DNA of 38,872 nt, taken from the IMG/VR virus record IMGVR_UViG_3300032323_001112, positions 1 to 38,872 of that record. The stretch is one strand, 5' to 3'. The translations under genes were made by a program, and so were the position numbers. The notes beneath the pieces are model-generated. The model ran no database searches. It was not told the origin of the DNA and saw nothing but the letters and a program-made list of their open reading frames with translations. Below, piece by piece: positions 7,939-16,134 of this stretch (positions are counted from its first letter, which is position 1; every line of letters starts with the position of its first letter). This stretch comes from a virus.

Positions 7939-8741
7939 ATAACTGGATATTTCTCAGCAAAGAAGCCAAAGACGAATATATCAATATGTTCGCTATCGGT
8001 AGCAAAGGTCGGGCGATCAACACTGACGACTTTACCTATGCTGATAGCGAAGACCCTATAGTACTTAGGGGAATTCTCAAGAAAAAAATCATGCAACGTT
8101 GTTGGCTTGACGGAAGAGATTTTTACTTCATGGATACAGGATATTTCGGAAATCATAGATATTTTTTAAATCCTATGGGATGGAAATATTGGCACCGCAT
8201 AGTAAAAAATGATCTGCAACACGGTAGAGAAATCATAAAAAGACCAGACGATCGTTGGCGCAGATTAGCTATAGAAATGCAGCCTAGAAAAAATCCAGGT
8301 CGCAAAATATTGATAGCCAAACCTGACGAGAAACCTATGAAATTCTATGATATGGATCTCGACACATGGTTAGAAGAAACTGTCAATACTATTAAACAAT
8401 ATACCGACAGGCCTATAGAGATAAGAGAAAGAACCAAGAGCAGAGTTGATAGGGTTATTACTAATACATTGGCAGAAGCATTAACTGACGATGTACACTG
8501 CCTGGTAACGTTTAACAGTAACTCTGCTACAGAGGCCGTGATGAACGGTGTGCCAGCATTTACATTATCACCTACACACGCAGCAATGCCAGTGACTGAA
8601 CAGGATTTAAGTAAAATAGAAAATCCTTTTTGGCCGGACGAAGAACTAAGATATCAATGGGCTTGCCACCTTGCCTACGGTCAATTTCATGTTAACGAAT
8701 TAAAAGATGGAACAGCTTGGAGAATTTTAAATGAACAATGA
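7935..8741 (+). CDS. GT-B-like capsule-type protein, paralogue 1 of 3
   Basis: One of three paralogues in this window (with 10191 and 14095). The 268-residue protein ends with a conserved block: VTFNSNSATEAVMNGVPAF, then DLSKIENPFW, then a tryptophan- and histidine-containing tail closing on NELKDGTAW. The pattern (Asn-Ser before a helix, Gly-Val/Ile-Pro after it) resembles the donor-sugar-binding end of capsule glycosyltransferases of the KpsS/LipB type. The N-terminal part contains YFLNPMGWKYWHR and a basic middle region. The family name is inference, since no standard catalytic motif is diagnostic. It overlaps the nucleotidyltransferase-cupin gene by four bases and the next gene by eleven. 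Confidence 0.65.
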   Translation: MNNWIFLSKEAKDEYINMFAIGSKGRAINTDDFTYADSEDPIVLRGILKKKIMQRCWLDGRDFYFMDTGYFGNHRYFLNPMGWKYWHRIVKNDLQHGREIIKRPDDRWRRLAIEMQPRKNPGRKILIAKPDEKPMKFYDMDLDTWLEETVNTIKQYTDRPIEIRERTKSRVDRVITNTLAEALTDDVHCLVTFNSNSATEAVMNGVPAFTLSPTHAAMPVTEQDLSKIENPFWPDEELRYQWACHLAYGQFHVNELKDGTAWRILNEQ

Positions 8742-10194
8742 TATTATCACAGTCTATGTAGGCTATGATTCGAGAGAAGAGATAGCTTATAAAGTCTGCG
8801 AATATTCTATCCTCAAACATACACCAGGCGCAGAAGTCAAACCTCTTAAACAACAGCTATTAAGAAGCGAAGATTTATACTGGAGATCAGCAGATCCCTT
8901 AAGTTCTACAGAATTTACTTTTACTAGATTTTTAGTACCTCATTTACAGAATCACGAAGGCTGGGCATTGTTCTGCGACTGTGATTTTGTCTGGGATGGA
9001 AATCTAGCAGAGTTGTTTGAACTGGCAGATCCTAGATATGCAGTCATGGTAGTCAAACATGATCATCAACCTCAGAACGATACAAAGATGGACGGCTGTA
9101 AACAAACTATCTATCCTAGAAAGAACTGGAGTAGCTGTGTTCTTTGGAACTGTTCCCATCCTAGTAATATTAAACTTACTCTAGCAGATATCAATGATAA
9201 ACCAGGTTCTTATCTACATAGATTCCAATGGTTAGAAGATCATGAAATAGGTGAACTACCAGCCAAATATAATTTTTTAGTCGGTTGGAACAGCGAAGAA
9301 AAAACTGGCAAGCCTATTGCTTATCATTGGACCGAAGGCGGTCCTTGGTTCCCTGAATACCGAGACTGTGATTATAAAGATGTATGGAATCAATATCTTT
9401 TAGATTATGCTACAGAAGTTGGTCGACATGTATCAACGGTAAACAGTCCTATAACATGGGTGACTAGTTTATCTAGAGAATATTATAACTATGCTGCTCA
9501 ACATACACTACCTTCATGGAAAAGTCTTCCCGGTGAAGTGGTCTTTGTTTGGGACGATAAGCCTGTAGATCTTGGTTTTGGTCGTGCGGTAAGTTTTTAT
9601 AAAGAGGTAGTAGGCGGCGACGATCCTTGGGTGTCCGAAGGCATGGGGGGAACTAAAGCCGATCGATTCTGGAAGAAAAGCCGAGCTCAGATATGGGCTG
9701 CTAGGAAATACAAGGGACTGGTTATTTGGATTGATGCTGATATCAGCGTACAAGAAGCCATGTCTAGAACCAAGGCCTTTGAACTACTTCATCCTGGAGA
9801 TAAAGTATGGGCTAGTTTAGATTGTGGTGTGGATTGGCCTCACGAGGATGATTGTCCTATTGATACCGGTATCGTTGCTTTCAATACAAAACACGAACAG
9901 TTTGACAAGTTTATTAGAGACTATTCATTAACTTGGTATAACGGGGATATCTACAAGATACCTCAACCTTACGACCATCATGCTGCTAACCTTGTGAGAG
10001 AAAAGTGGCCTATGCGTAGTCTAGTGCCGCATTTTAATCAGTGGGTAAATGTTCCTCAAGGCTATATCAGTAGATTAGCTATGGAAAATAGCTATATTAA
10101 AAAATATTTCTATCATCACCTAGGTATAGATAGAAAGGCCGAACTAAGTCTTGAAAACAAGGAACGTTCCGAAAAGAAAAAAGAGAAGAAATGA
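8731..10194 (+). CDS. Two-domain glycosyltransferase (two DxD domains in tandem)
   Basis: A 487-residue protein made of two glycosyltransferase-like halves. The N-terminal half begins ITVYVGYDSREEIAYKVCEY, typical of GT8-like transferases, with a DCDFVWDG metal site (about 85-92) and later YHWTEGGPWF. The C-terminal half, from about residue 237, is a full paralogue of the 6467 protein: AQHTLPSWKSLPG, FWKKSRAQIWAARK, then VIWIDADIS (DxD near 335), and it ends with a highly charged KEKK tail. Two catalytic units in one chain suggest that two consecutive sugars, or a disaccharide repeat, are added. It overlaps its neighbours by 11 and 4 bases and belongs to the 6467-11842 operon. Confidence 0.78.
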   Translation: MNNDIITVYVGYDSREEIAYKVCEYSILKHTPGAEVKPLKQQLLRSEDLYWRSADPLSSTEFTFTRFLVPHLQNHEGWALFCDCDFVWDGNLAELFELADPRYAVMVVKHDHQPQNDTKMDGCKQTIYPRKNWSSCVLWNCSHPSNIKLTLADINDKPGSYLHRFQWLEDHEIGELPAKYNFLVGWNSEEKTGKPIAYHWTEGGPWFPEYRDCDYKDVWNQYLLDYATEVGRHVSTVNSPITWVTSLSREYYNYAAQHTLPSWKSLPGEVVFVWDDKPVDLGFGRAVSFYKEVVGGDDPWVSEGMGGTKADRFWKKSRAQIWAARKYKGLVIWIDADISVQEAMSRTKAFELLHPGDKVWASLDCGVDWPHEDDCPIDTGIVAFNTKHEQFDKFIRDYSLTWYNGDIYKIPQPYDHHAANLVREKWPMRSLVPHFNQWVNVPQGYISRLAMENSYIKKYFYHHLGIDRKAELSLENKERSEKKKEKK

Positions 10195-11126
10195 AAATAG
10201 TTGCCTATACCGCAGTATTGCCTCCTAATAACAAAAACGTTGAGAAAGGCGAAATACTCTATAAGTTTGCACAAGGAGTTGCCAACGCTGGGGACAATGT
10301 TGTTGTACACGATGCTCCTACTTTAATCGATTCCGATGTAGCACTCAGTGTAGGTTGGGTACATGATAACAGTAAAAATACGCCGCATCTTACTTTTAGA
10401 AAAAAACTTATAGATCATCAACTGTCAAGAAATAAAAAGATTCTTCTCGCCGATTCCAATCTATTTTTATATAAAAATACTACTAATCCGTTACACTATC
10501 TAAGATACAGTTTTAACGGAGTATTTCCTAACACAGGAATCTACTGTGATAACATAGTTGATCCTAGCCGATGGACAAAGATTTCCAAAGATACTGGAAT
10601 CGTTCTCAAAGATTATAGAGCCACAGGTAATCATATTTTGCTTTGCCTTCAAAGAAACGGTGGCTGGTCTATGGGAGGATTTGATGTAGTTGAATGGGCA
10701 TCTAATGTCATCAAAGAGCTTAGAAAATACACAGACAGAGAGCTGGTTATCAGAGCGCATCCCGGCGACAAAGGCTCCCGAGATTATCTAAGTCCTAAAA
10801 ATCTAATGAAAAAAATAGGTATACTCAAGGGTGTAAGACTATCTAAACCGGAAACTAGCCTAGAAGAAGATTTAAAAAATTGTTGGGCAGTGGTGAATCA
10901 TAACAGCAGTCCTACAGTAGGGGCCGCCATTGAAGGCTATCCTGTATTTTTAACCGATCCTGCGAAAAGTCAAGTGAAAGATGTGGCTAACACTGATCTT
11001 TCTATGATAGAATCTCCGGTATTGTTTGACCGTCAATCTTGGATAGAAAGAATATCTATGTTCCATTGGAACTTCGATGAAATAGAAAATGGGCAGTGCT
11101 GGATGCATATGAGAAATTTTGTATGA
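10191..11126 (+). CDS. GT-B-like capsule-type protein, paralogue 2 of 3
   Basis: The 311-residue paralogue of the 7935 and 14095 proteins. It carries the same C-terminal blocks: VVNHNSSPTVGAAIEGYPVF, DLSMIESPVLFD, and HWNFDEIENGQCW at the end. A central segment HILLCLQRNGGWSMGG is followed by ELVIRAHPGD, where arginine and histidine before Pro-Gly resemble the phosphate-binding turn of capsule-type GT-B transferases. The ATG overlaps the preceding stop by four bases, and its own stop overlaps the next ATG (ATGA). It is likely a transferase for the same surface glycan. The donor is not deducible. Confidence 0.68.
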   Translation: MKIVAYTAVLPPNNKNVEKGEILYKFAQGVANAGDNVVVHDAPTLIDSDVALSVGWVHDNSKNTPHLTFRKKLIDHQLSRNKKILLADSNLFLYKNTTNPLHYLRYSFNGVFPNTGIYCDNIVDPSRWTKISKDTGIVLKDYRATGNHILLCLQRNGGWSMGGFDVVEWASNVIKELRKYTDRELVIRAHPGDKGSRDYLSPKNLMKKIGILKGVRLSKPETSLEEDLKNCWAVVNHNSSPTVGAAIEGYPVFLTDPAKSQVKDVANTDLSMIESPVLFDRQSWIERISMFHWNFDEIENGQCWMHMRNFV

Positions 11127-11842
11127 ACGTAGAAATTATTACAAGTTTTAACGAACACTATTACGATCTAATAGGCAAGGATTCCTTAGAATCTTTTTTA
11201 AACTACTGGCCTAAAGATTTTTCTATAACTTGTTATGTCGAAGAGTTTTCTTTAGAATATGATGATAGAGTTAAACAAATAAGTTTTGACCACTTAGATT
11301 CAGAATATATTCGTTTCCAACACACCAAGGGCATTGGCGGACAGGAAAGAAAGTTTTCAAAAAAAGCATTTAGTTTTATACATGCGATGTATAACTCCAA
11401 TGCTGATAGAATAATATGGTTAGATGCCGATGTTCTAACCTGTCAAGCTGTTCCTAAGGATCTAATATTATCGCTACTGCCTATCAATGTCCTGAGTACG
11501 CATATGGGAGTAACCTACGATACTATGAAAGATGGAACATCTGGAAGATGGTTCGTTCCGGAGACTGGATTTTTTGCTGTTAATACTAGACACGAAAAGT
11601 TCAACGACTTTAGAAAAGAATATCGTAGAAGATATGTTGAACACGATAGTTCGGATCTAAGAAGATTCTACGACAACGATGTCTACGGCTGGACTTTTGA
11701 AAGTTTAAACTGCGAAGGTTTAGACCTATGTAGGAACTTTACTAAACCTTATAAGACACCACTGAAACATACAGTGCTAGGACCGTATTTGGCCCACTAT
11801 AAGGCCAAACACAGCAAAGCAGATTATTCTAGCGAGCAGTAA
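11123..11842 (+). CDS. DxD glycosyltransferase-like protein
   Basis: A 239-residue protein that I start at the ATG overlapping the previous stop (ATGA) rather than nine codons upstream. Probable GT-A fold: N-terminal strand VEIITSFNEHYYDL, then SFLNYWP (24-30), and the metal site RIIWLDADVL (96-105, DAD 101-103). It is paralogous to the - strand neighbour at 11829, which has TFLQNWP and LFWMDADM at matching positions. The two genes are convergent and overlap by 14 bases. This is the end of the operon that starts at 6467. Confidence 0.72.
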   Translation: MNVEIITSFNEHYYDLIGKDSLESFLNYWPKDFSITCYVEEFSLEYDDRVKQISFDHLDSEYIRFQHTKGIGGQERKFSKKAFSFIHAMYNSNADRIIWLDADVLTCQAVPKDLILSLLPINVLSTHMGVTYDTMKDGTSGRWFVPETGFFAVNTRHEKFNDFRKEYRRRYVEHDSSDLRRFYDNDVYGWTFESLNCEGLDLCRNFTKPYKTPLKHTVLGPYLAHYKAKHSKADYSSEQ

Positions 11843-12647
11843 GCCAGTATTTTTCAGTTCGTGTTTTGAGTAAATCATTGCGATTACTCTTGCCGGTGTC
11901 TTTGCGAGCACCCTTGAGATGATCTAAGTAGGCACCCCATTCTGTGTTGATTAAAGGGTGGCCTTCACCTTTAATCATTCCCCGACACCAATCAATCCAC
12001 TGCCACTCCGGGTGCCGCTGTTTAACTTCTTTTCGCACTTCATCGAACACCCAACAGTCATTCCATTCTTGAAACTGAAATAGTCTACCACTGTCGTAGG
12101 CTCTTTGAAATTCAAATAAAAACTCTTGGGTATGAGGATTTCGCAAATCCATAAAATAAAGACCGCACTCGGTGAACTTTTTTTCTCTACCTAAGAATCC
12201 TAAGCCAAAGTTCCCAATCATCTTGTCCATAAAATGATGAGGAATGGGAGTATGGCATACCATATCAGCATCCATCCAAAATAGTACATCAGCATCTGTA
12301 TTACGAGCCGCATGACAGACAGAGTATATTTTATGACTAAACCTAATAGCATCCCATCTAAAACCCACGCCTGGTCGTTTGCCTTTGCGATCAGGCGGAC
12401 CAGTAGGGACTTCACCTCTGGCTTTAGGATCATCTTTCCAGCGAGCCTTAAATGCTACAAGGTCTGGAGATGCACTATGTAGATCTCTTACAACAAGATT
12501 GTCCGCTGACTCGCTGATAGTATGATCTTCGGGGTAGACATATAATGTGATATCCGAAGGCCAGTTCTGCAAGAATGTTTGAATCATTCGTTTGGCATAC
12601 TTGTCGTAGCCAGCTTTGTGAAATGTTGTAACTACAGCTTTTTTCAT
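11829..12647 (-). CDS. DxD glycosyltransferase-like protein
   Basis: A 272-residue probable GT-A-fold transferase. It shows KAVVTTFHKAGYDKYAKRM at the N-terminus, TFLQNWP (24-30), and VLFWMDADMV (121-130) as the donor and metal site, followed by a GLYFMDLRN strand. It is related to the convergent 11123 protein. The insert between TFLQNWP and the DxD is longer here and rich in Pro, Gly and Lys (about 75-95). Its ATG overlaps the stop of gmd, so the two are made together. That fits use of a GDP-mannose-derived sugar, but this is inference. Confidence 0.72.
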   Translation of the reverse strand: MKKAVVTTFHKAGYDKYAKRMIQTFLQNWPSDITLYVYPEDHTISESADNLVVRDLHSASPDLVAFKARWKDDPKARGEVPTGPPDRKGKRPGVGFRWDAIRFSHKIYSVCHAARNTDADVLFWMDADMVCHTPIPHHFMDKMIGNFGLGFLGREKKFTECGLYFMDLRNPHTQEFLFEFQRAYDSGRLFQFQEWNDCWVFDEVRKEVKQRHPEWQWIDWCRGMIKGEGHPLINTEWGAYLDHLKGARKDTGKSNRNDLLKTRTEKYWLTAR

Positions 12648-13657
12648 TTAGTTTGTAAAGTCCAATCGGTTTCTTGAGATCTACTATAGCGTTTGATATC
12701 AGCTTCTACCATCATTTTAACTAGATCGTCAAAGCTAGTACGTCTTTGCCATCCTAGTACAGTTTCTGCTTTTTTAGGATCTCCACAGAGGCTATGTAAT
12801 TCTGCAGGACGTTTGAATCTAGGATCACTCTTGACATACTGTTGCCAATCATCGATACCTGCATATTTAAAGGCACGCTCTAACAAATCTCCGATGGTAT
12901 ATTGTTGACCAGTGGCTACAACGTAGTCGCCTGGTTCGTCTTGTTGTAACATTAACCACATGGCTTCAACAAAGTCTCCGGCAAATCCCCAGTCACGTTT
13001 AGCATCTAGATTGCCTAGAGTGATACTGTCTGCAAGACCGCATTTGATCTTTGCAATGCCATCTGTGATCTTTCTTGTAACAAACTCTTTGCCACGGATA
13101 GGACTTTCATGATTGAATAAAATACCGTTGGATGCATGCAGACTATAACTTTCACGGAAGTTAACAGTGATCCAATAAGCGTAAAGTTTAGCCACACCGT
13201 AAGGACTTCTAGGCCAGAACGGTGTAGATTCGTCTTGTCGACCTCCAGATAGCTCAATACTGTTACCATACATCTCTGAAGTAGATGCTTGATAAAATTT
13301 AGTATCTGGATTATGTTGTTTGATAGCATTAAGAATGTTCAACGGCCCTACAGCATTTACTTCTGTGGTTAGTTTGTTGAGATCCCAACTAGCACCAACA
13401 AAACTCTGTGCTGCCAGATTATAAAACTCATTGGGTCTAATAGTTTTGATAAGGTGATTCATATTACCGTCGTCGGTAATATCTCCTGTGATCAACTCGA
13501 TATCGTTTTCAATACCTAGATATTTGATATTGTCTAGATTAGGATTTGAATATCTTTTTACTAGGCCGTATACTTTATAACCTTTTTCTAACAAAAGTTT
13601 TGCTAGATAAGGACCATCCTGTCCCGTCATTCCTGTAACAAATGCTGTTTTATTCAT
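12644..13657 (-). CDS. gmd: GDP-mannose 4,6-dehydratase
   Basis: Converts GDP-mannose to GDP-4-keto-6-deoxymannose, the entry to fucose, rhamnose, colitose and perosamine sugars. The 337 residues contain the NADP-binding motif GMTGQDG (9-15), LITGDITDDG (55-64), the NLAAQSFVGASW block (80-91), the active-site strand STSEMYG (125-131) with Thr126 and Glu128, and SPYGVAK (Tyr153, Lys157). NGILFNHESPIRGKEFVTRK is a family hallmark. The length is that of a complete enzyme. No fucose synthase or perosamine aminotransferase was recognised in the window, so the keto sugar must be finished by host enzymes, by genes outside the window or by an unrecognised protein here. Confidence 0.93.
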   Translation of the reverse strand: MNKTAFVTGMTGQDGPYLAKLLLEKGYKVYGLVKRYSNPNLDNIKYLGIENDIELITGDITDDGNMNHLIKTIRPNEFYNLAAQSFVGASWDLNKLTTEVNAVGPLNILNAIKQHNPDTKFYQASTSEMYGNSIELSGGRQDESTPFWPRSPYGVAKLYAYWITVNFRESYSLHASNGILFNHESPIRGKEFVTRKITDGIAKIKCGLADSITLGNLDAKRDWGFAGDFVEAMWLMLQQDEPGDYVVATGQQYTIGDLLERAFKYAGIDDWQQYVKSDPRFKRPAELHSLCGDPKKAETVLGWQRRTSFDDLVKMMVEADIKRYSRSQETDWTLQTK

Positions 13658-13658
13658 A

Positions 13659-14054
13659 TTAGTTTCTCACTTTCCATAGTTGCCAGCGTTTTCCTTGATC
13701 ATAAAGAATATAACCAAGAATCATCATTTCTTTCATCAGTAGTTCGCTTGGTAGTTCTCTGGACATTATCATAACATCGCATCTAGTCAATCTTAAAAAA
13801 GAAAGATTTTCTAATAAAAACTGATAGCCATTCTCGTCTACTTGTATCAATCTTATCTCGGGAAGATTAGTCATATCTGTACCCGATCTATAGATGATAT
13901 TTTTACTACGTAACAAAGAACTATCTACACCAAAGACAAAAACACTGTAAAACACCTTAGAGAAGCTTTCTAATAACTCTCGGTCTGGACCATAGATCAC
14001 AGCATTGCCGTTACTGCCAAACGTTTTTTTTAGTTTTTTAGAAAAGTCACTCAT
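13659..14054 (-). CDS. Hypothetical protein of the glycan island
   Basis: I do not recognise this 131-residue protein. It contains alternating hydrophobic strands (NAVIYGP, VFYSVFVFGVD, EIRLIQVD) and ends RWQLWKVRN. The order strand, VDEN, helix, then CDVMIMS resembles part of a Rossmann-type methyltransferase lacking its N-terminal glycine loop, but no SAM motif is convincing. It lies one base upstream of gmd on the same strand and is probably the first gene of that - strand unit. A weak late-like GGTAAATA lies upstream on the - strand (14078-14085). Confidence 0.7.
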   Translation of the reverse strand: MSDFSKKLKKTFGSNGNAVIYGPDRELLESFSKVFYSVFVFGVDSSLLRSKNIIYRSGTDMTNLPEIRLIQVDENGYQFLLENLSFLRLTRCDVMIMSRELPSELLMKEMMILGYILYDQGKRWQLWKVRN

Positions 14055-14094
14055 AAAGGCATTAAATACTCTGATAATATTTACCTTGCCAAAA

Positions 14095-14919
14095 ATGCGA
14101 ATAAAAATTTATACAGAATACGGTGCTCTAAACAGTCGTCCAGTCTTTGAGGCGTTGTCCAAGGGGTTGAAAAACTGCGGGCATACTGTCGTTGATTCGG
14201 GCGAGGATGTAGCTGTGATTTGGTCTGTACTCTGGTTAGGCAGGATGAAAGGCAATCAGCGTATCTACGAACTTTGCAAAAAAAGAAATATTCCAATATT
14301 AGTCGCAGAAGTTGGAAATCTAAAAAGAAACGAAACCTGGCGTTTGAGTATAGACAATATCAATGGGCTAGGAATCTTTGGCAATGATCAAGGCCTGGAT
14401 CCTAACAGAGCTAAAAAGTTAGGCATCTATCTTGAACAAGAAAAACATTCTAGAAAAAACCCGATACTTATTGCCTGCCAACATCAACATAGCCTACAAT
14501 GGAAAGATCTACCTCCGATGCAGGCTTGGGCCGCAGCAATGGTAAAACAAATACAAGAACGCAGCCAACGGCCGATTATTGTAAGACCTCATCCTAGAAA
14601 TATTTTTACTCTAAATGTTCCGGGAGTACATCTTCAAGTTCCTAATAAACTTAACAATACCTATGATGACTTTGACATAGACTACAACTACCATTGTGTG
14701 ATAAATCATAACAGTGGCCCGGCAGTTCAGGCAGCGATCAAAGGCATTCCTATTGTCTGTGATAAATCTAGTCTTGCTTTTCCTGTTAGCGAATCTATAG
14801 AAAATATCGAAAATCCTAAGTTCAAAGATCGTTCGGATTGGTTTTTAAAACTTTGCCATACCGAGTGGACTTTGGGCGAAATAGAAAGCGGTGAACCTAT
14901 AAAAAGACTTATCAAATAG
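14095..14919 (+). CDS. GT-B-like capsule-type protein, paralogue 3 of 3
   Basis: I place the start at the ATG at 14095 (product 274 residues, beginning MRIKIYTEYGALNSRP), because the 30 codons before it lie in the divergent gene and intergenic DNA. The protein shares with the 7935 and 10191 proteins the blocks CVINHNSGPAVQAAIKGIPIV, SIENIENPKFKDRSDW and a final TLGEIESGEP. PIIVRPHPRN supplies the Arg-His-Pro turn seen in paralogue 2. A histidine-rich ILIACQHQHSLQW lies in the middle. It is the last glycan gene before the replication block. Confidence 0.68.
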   Translation: MRIKIYTEYGALNSRPVFEALSKGLKNCGHTVVDSGEDVAVIWSVLWLGRMKGNQRIYELCKKRNIPILVAEVGNLKRNETWRLSIDNINGLGIFGNDQGLDPNRAKKLGIYLEQEKHSRKNPILIACQHQHSLQWKDLPPMQAWAAAMVKQIQERSQRPIIVRPHPRNIFTLNVPGVHLQVPNKLNNTYDDFDIDYNYHCVINHNSGPAVQAAIKGIPIVCDKSSLAFPVSESIENIENPKFKDRSDWFLKLCHTEWTLGEIESGEPIKRLIK

Positions 14920-14948
14920 TTGATTTTGTTTCGTTAATACGTTATAAT
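14920..14948 (+). promoter_or_regulatory. Sigma70-type promoter, start codon 7 nt past the -10 box
   Basis: -35 TTGATT (14920-14925), spacer of 17, -10 TATAAT (14943-14948), then 7 bases to the ATG at 14956. The predicted transcription start falls on or next to the ATG, and there is no ribosome site, so the mRNA is probably leaderless. It would drive the uvsW unit. Confidence 0.6.
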
Positions 14949-14955
14949 ATTAACT

Positions 14956-16134
14956 ATGTCAAATAGCGACTTCACCGATCAACTGTTTCTTGCCTTTGCC
15001 GCGATAGTGCTGTCGAAGAGTTCGGCTCTTCAGATAGAGGATCAAGCACCGGTTATAAACTTTCATTCTCTGTTGTCTAAAGGTCAACCGTTGACTGTGT
15101 CTCAATCTCAATATGTACTGCGCTTGCTGAGCAAATATAGAACATTGATTGAAAAACATCACATAGACACCGCCGCAATAGATAAACCGAAATGGAGTCA
15201 ACCTTTTCGAGTGATAGACACTAGTAAGAAAGTTTATATAGAAAAAAATGACAACGGAATTTTTATCTGCGTAAAACAACCTTTCAATCTAAAGGAAATC
15301 TTTGAAAAACAGTGTGTCAAAGAAAATGCTGACTGGAGAGATTCTGTTTGGAACGCAGAAGAAAAAGTAAGAAAGTATACCTTTCGGGCAGTTAATCCTA
15401 TATTGGTCAAAGATTTTGCAGATCAAAAAAAATACGAGCAGAGTCAAGATTTTATAGATCTAGTGGAAAATATAGAACAGATCTATGAAGATCAAGAAAA
15501 GTATATCGCCTGTTCAAGGGTAGTTGAGGAAAAAGTAGAGCTGGTTAACTATACTGAATCGGCCAGAGTTTATTTCGACGAGCATAAAATAAATTCAACT
15601 ATTGACGATCTGTTATTGGCCAAATCTCTAGGTTATCCTTGTGAAGAATCGGGTTCGACCACTGCTAGAAAAATCTGCGCAACACAGTCAAACTCTTTCT
15701 GGATCAAGGACCTACAAAAGTTTGTTGATCTTTGTTTTTCTATTAAAGGTCAAACGGTAATAGTTCTGACAAAAGAAAAATCCAAAGCATGGCTCAGTCA
15801 CTTGTTATCTGTAGTAGAAAGACGAGGCTATGAAAAATCCAAGGTAAAGATTGGATTTAGAGCCAATACCAGCGAAGATGCCGATTTTAATGACTGGATT
15901 CGAAACGAAGGCCTAGGCGGGGATCTCAGCAACGGAAAAATCTTAGTATTCAAGGATAAGGTTCCTAAATGGTTGATCGAAAAAGATATAGATGTTACAA
16001 TAGTAGCATCTGCAGGACCTTTTTTGCCAAGCAGTGCTATTTCCCAAACTTGGATCAATCAGCAGTCTTGTGTAGTATTTTTAGGCGACATTAAGCCTTC
16101 ATCAACAAAAGGACAAAAAATTGTCGAGCTGTAA
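14956..16134 (+). CDS. Unknown protein translationally linked to UvsW
   Basis: I do not recognise this 392-residue protein with certainty. Near the N-terminus is KGQPLTVSQSQYVLRLLSKYR (42-62), a pattern (Gly, Leu-Thr, Gln, then a helix ending Lys-Tyr-Arg) seen in several phage helicase- or primase-associated proteins. The second half has strands and turns resembling a superfamily 2 helicase (VIVLTKEKSKAWL, then TIVASAGPFLPSS and CVVFLGDIKP), but no Walker A or DExH box is visible. Its 3' end overlaps the uvsW TTG start by 14 bases, so the two are co-translated. A role as a partner or degenerate relative of a helicase is inference. Confidence 0.75.
   Translation: MSNSDFTDQLFLAFAAIVLSKSSALQIEDQAPVINFHSLLSKGQPLTVSQSQYVLRLLSKYRTLIEKHHIDTAAIDKPKWSQPFRVIDTSKKVYIEKNDNGIFICVKQPFNLKEIFEKQCVKENADWRDSVWNAEEKVRKYTFRAVNPILVKDFADQKKYEQSQDFIDLVENIEQIYEDQEKYIACSRVVEEKVELVNYTESARVYFDEHKINSTIDDLLLAKSLGYPCEESGSTTARKICATQSNSFWIKDLQKFVDLCFSIKGQTVIVLTKEKSKAWLSHLLSVVERRGYEKSKVKIGFRANTSEDADFNDWIRNEGLGGDLSNGKILVFKDKVPKWLIEKDIDVTIVASAGPFLPSSAISQTWINQQSCVVFLGDIKPSSTKGQKIVEL

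Noticed and set aside
13015-13329. A 104-codon - strand frame inside gmd
   Set aside because: It lies in another frame of a gene with a complete set of GDP-mannose dehydratase motifs and shows no motif of its own.
14071-14094. Possible late promoters in the 14055-14094 divergent gap
   Set aside because: The best boxes (GGTAAATA on the - strand, ATTAAATA on the + strand) match only 6 of 8 positions of TATAAATA, which AT-rich DNA gives often by chance.
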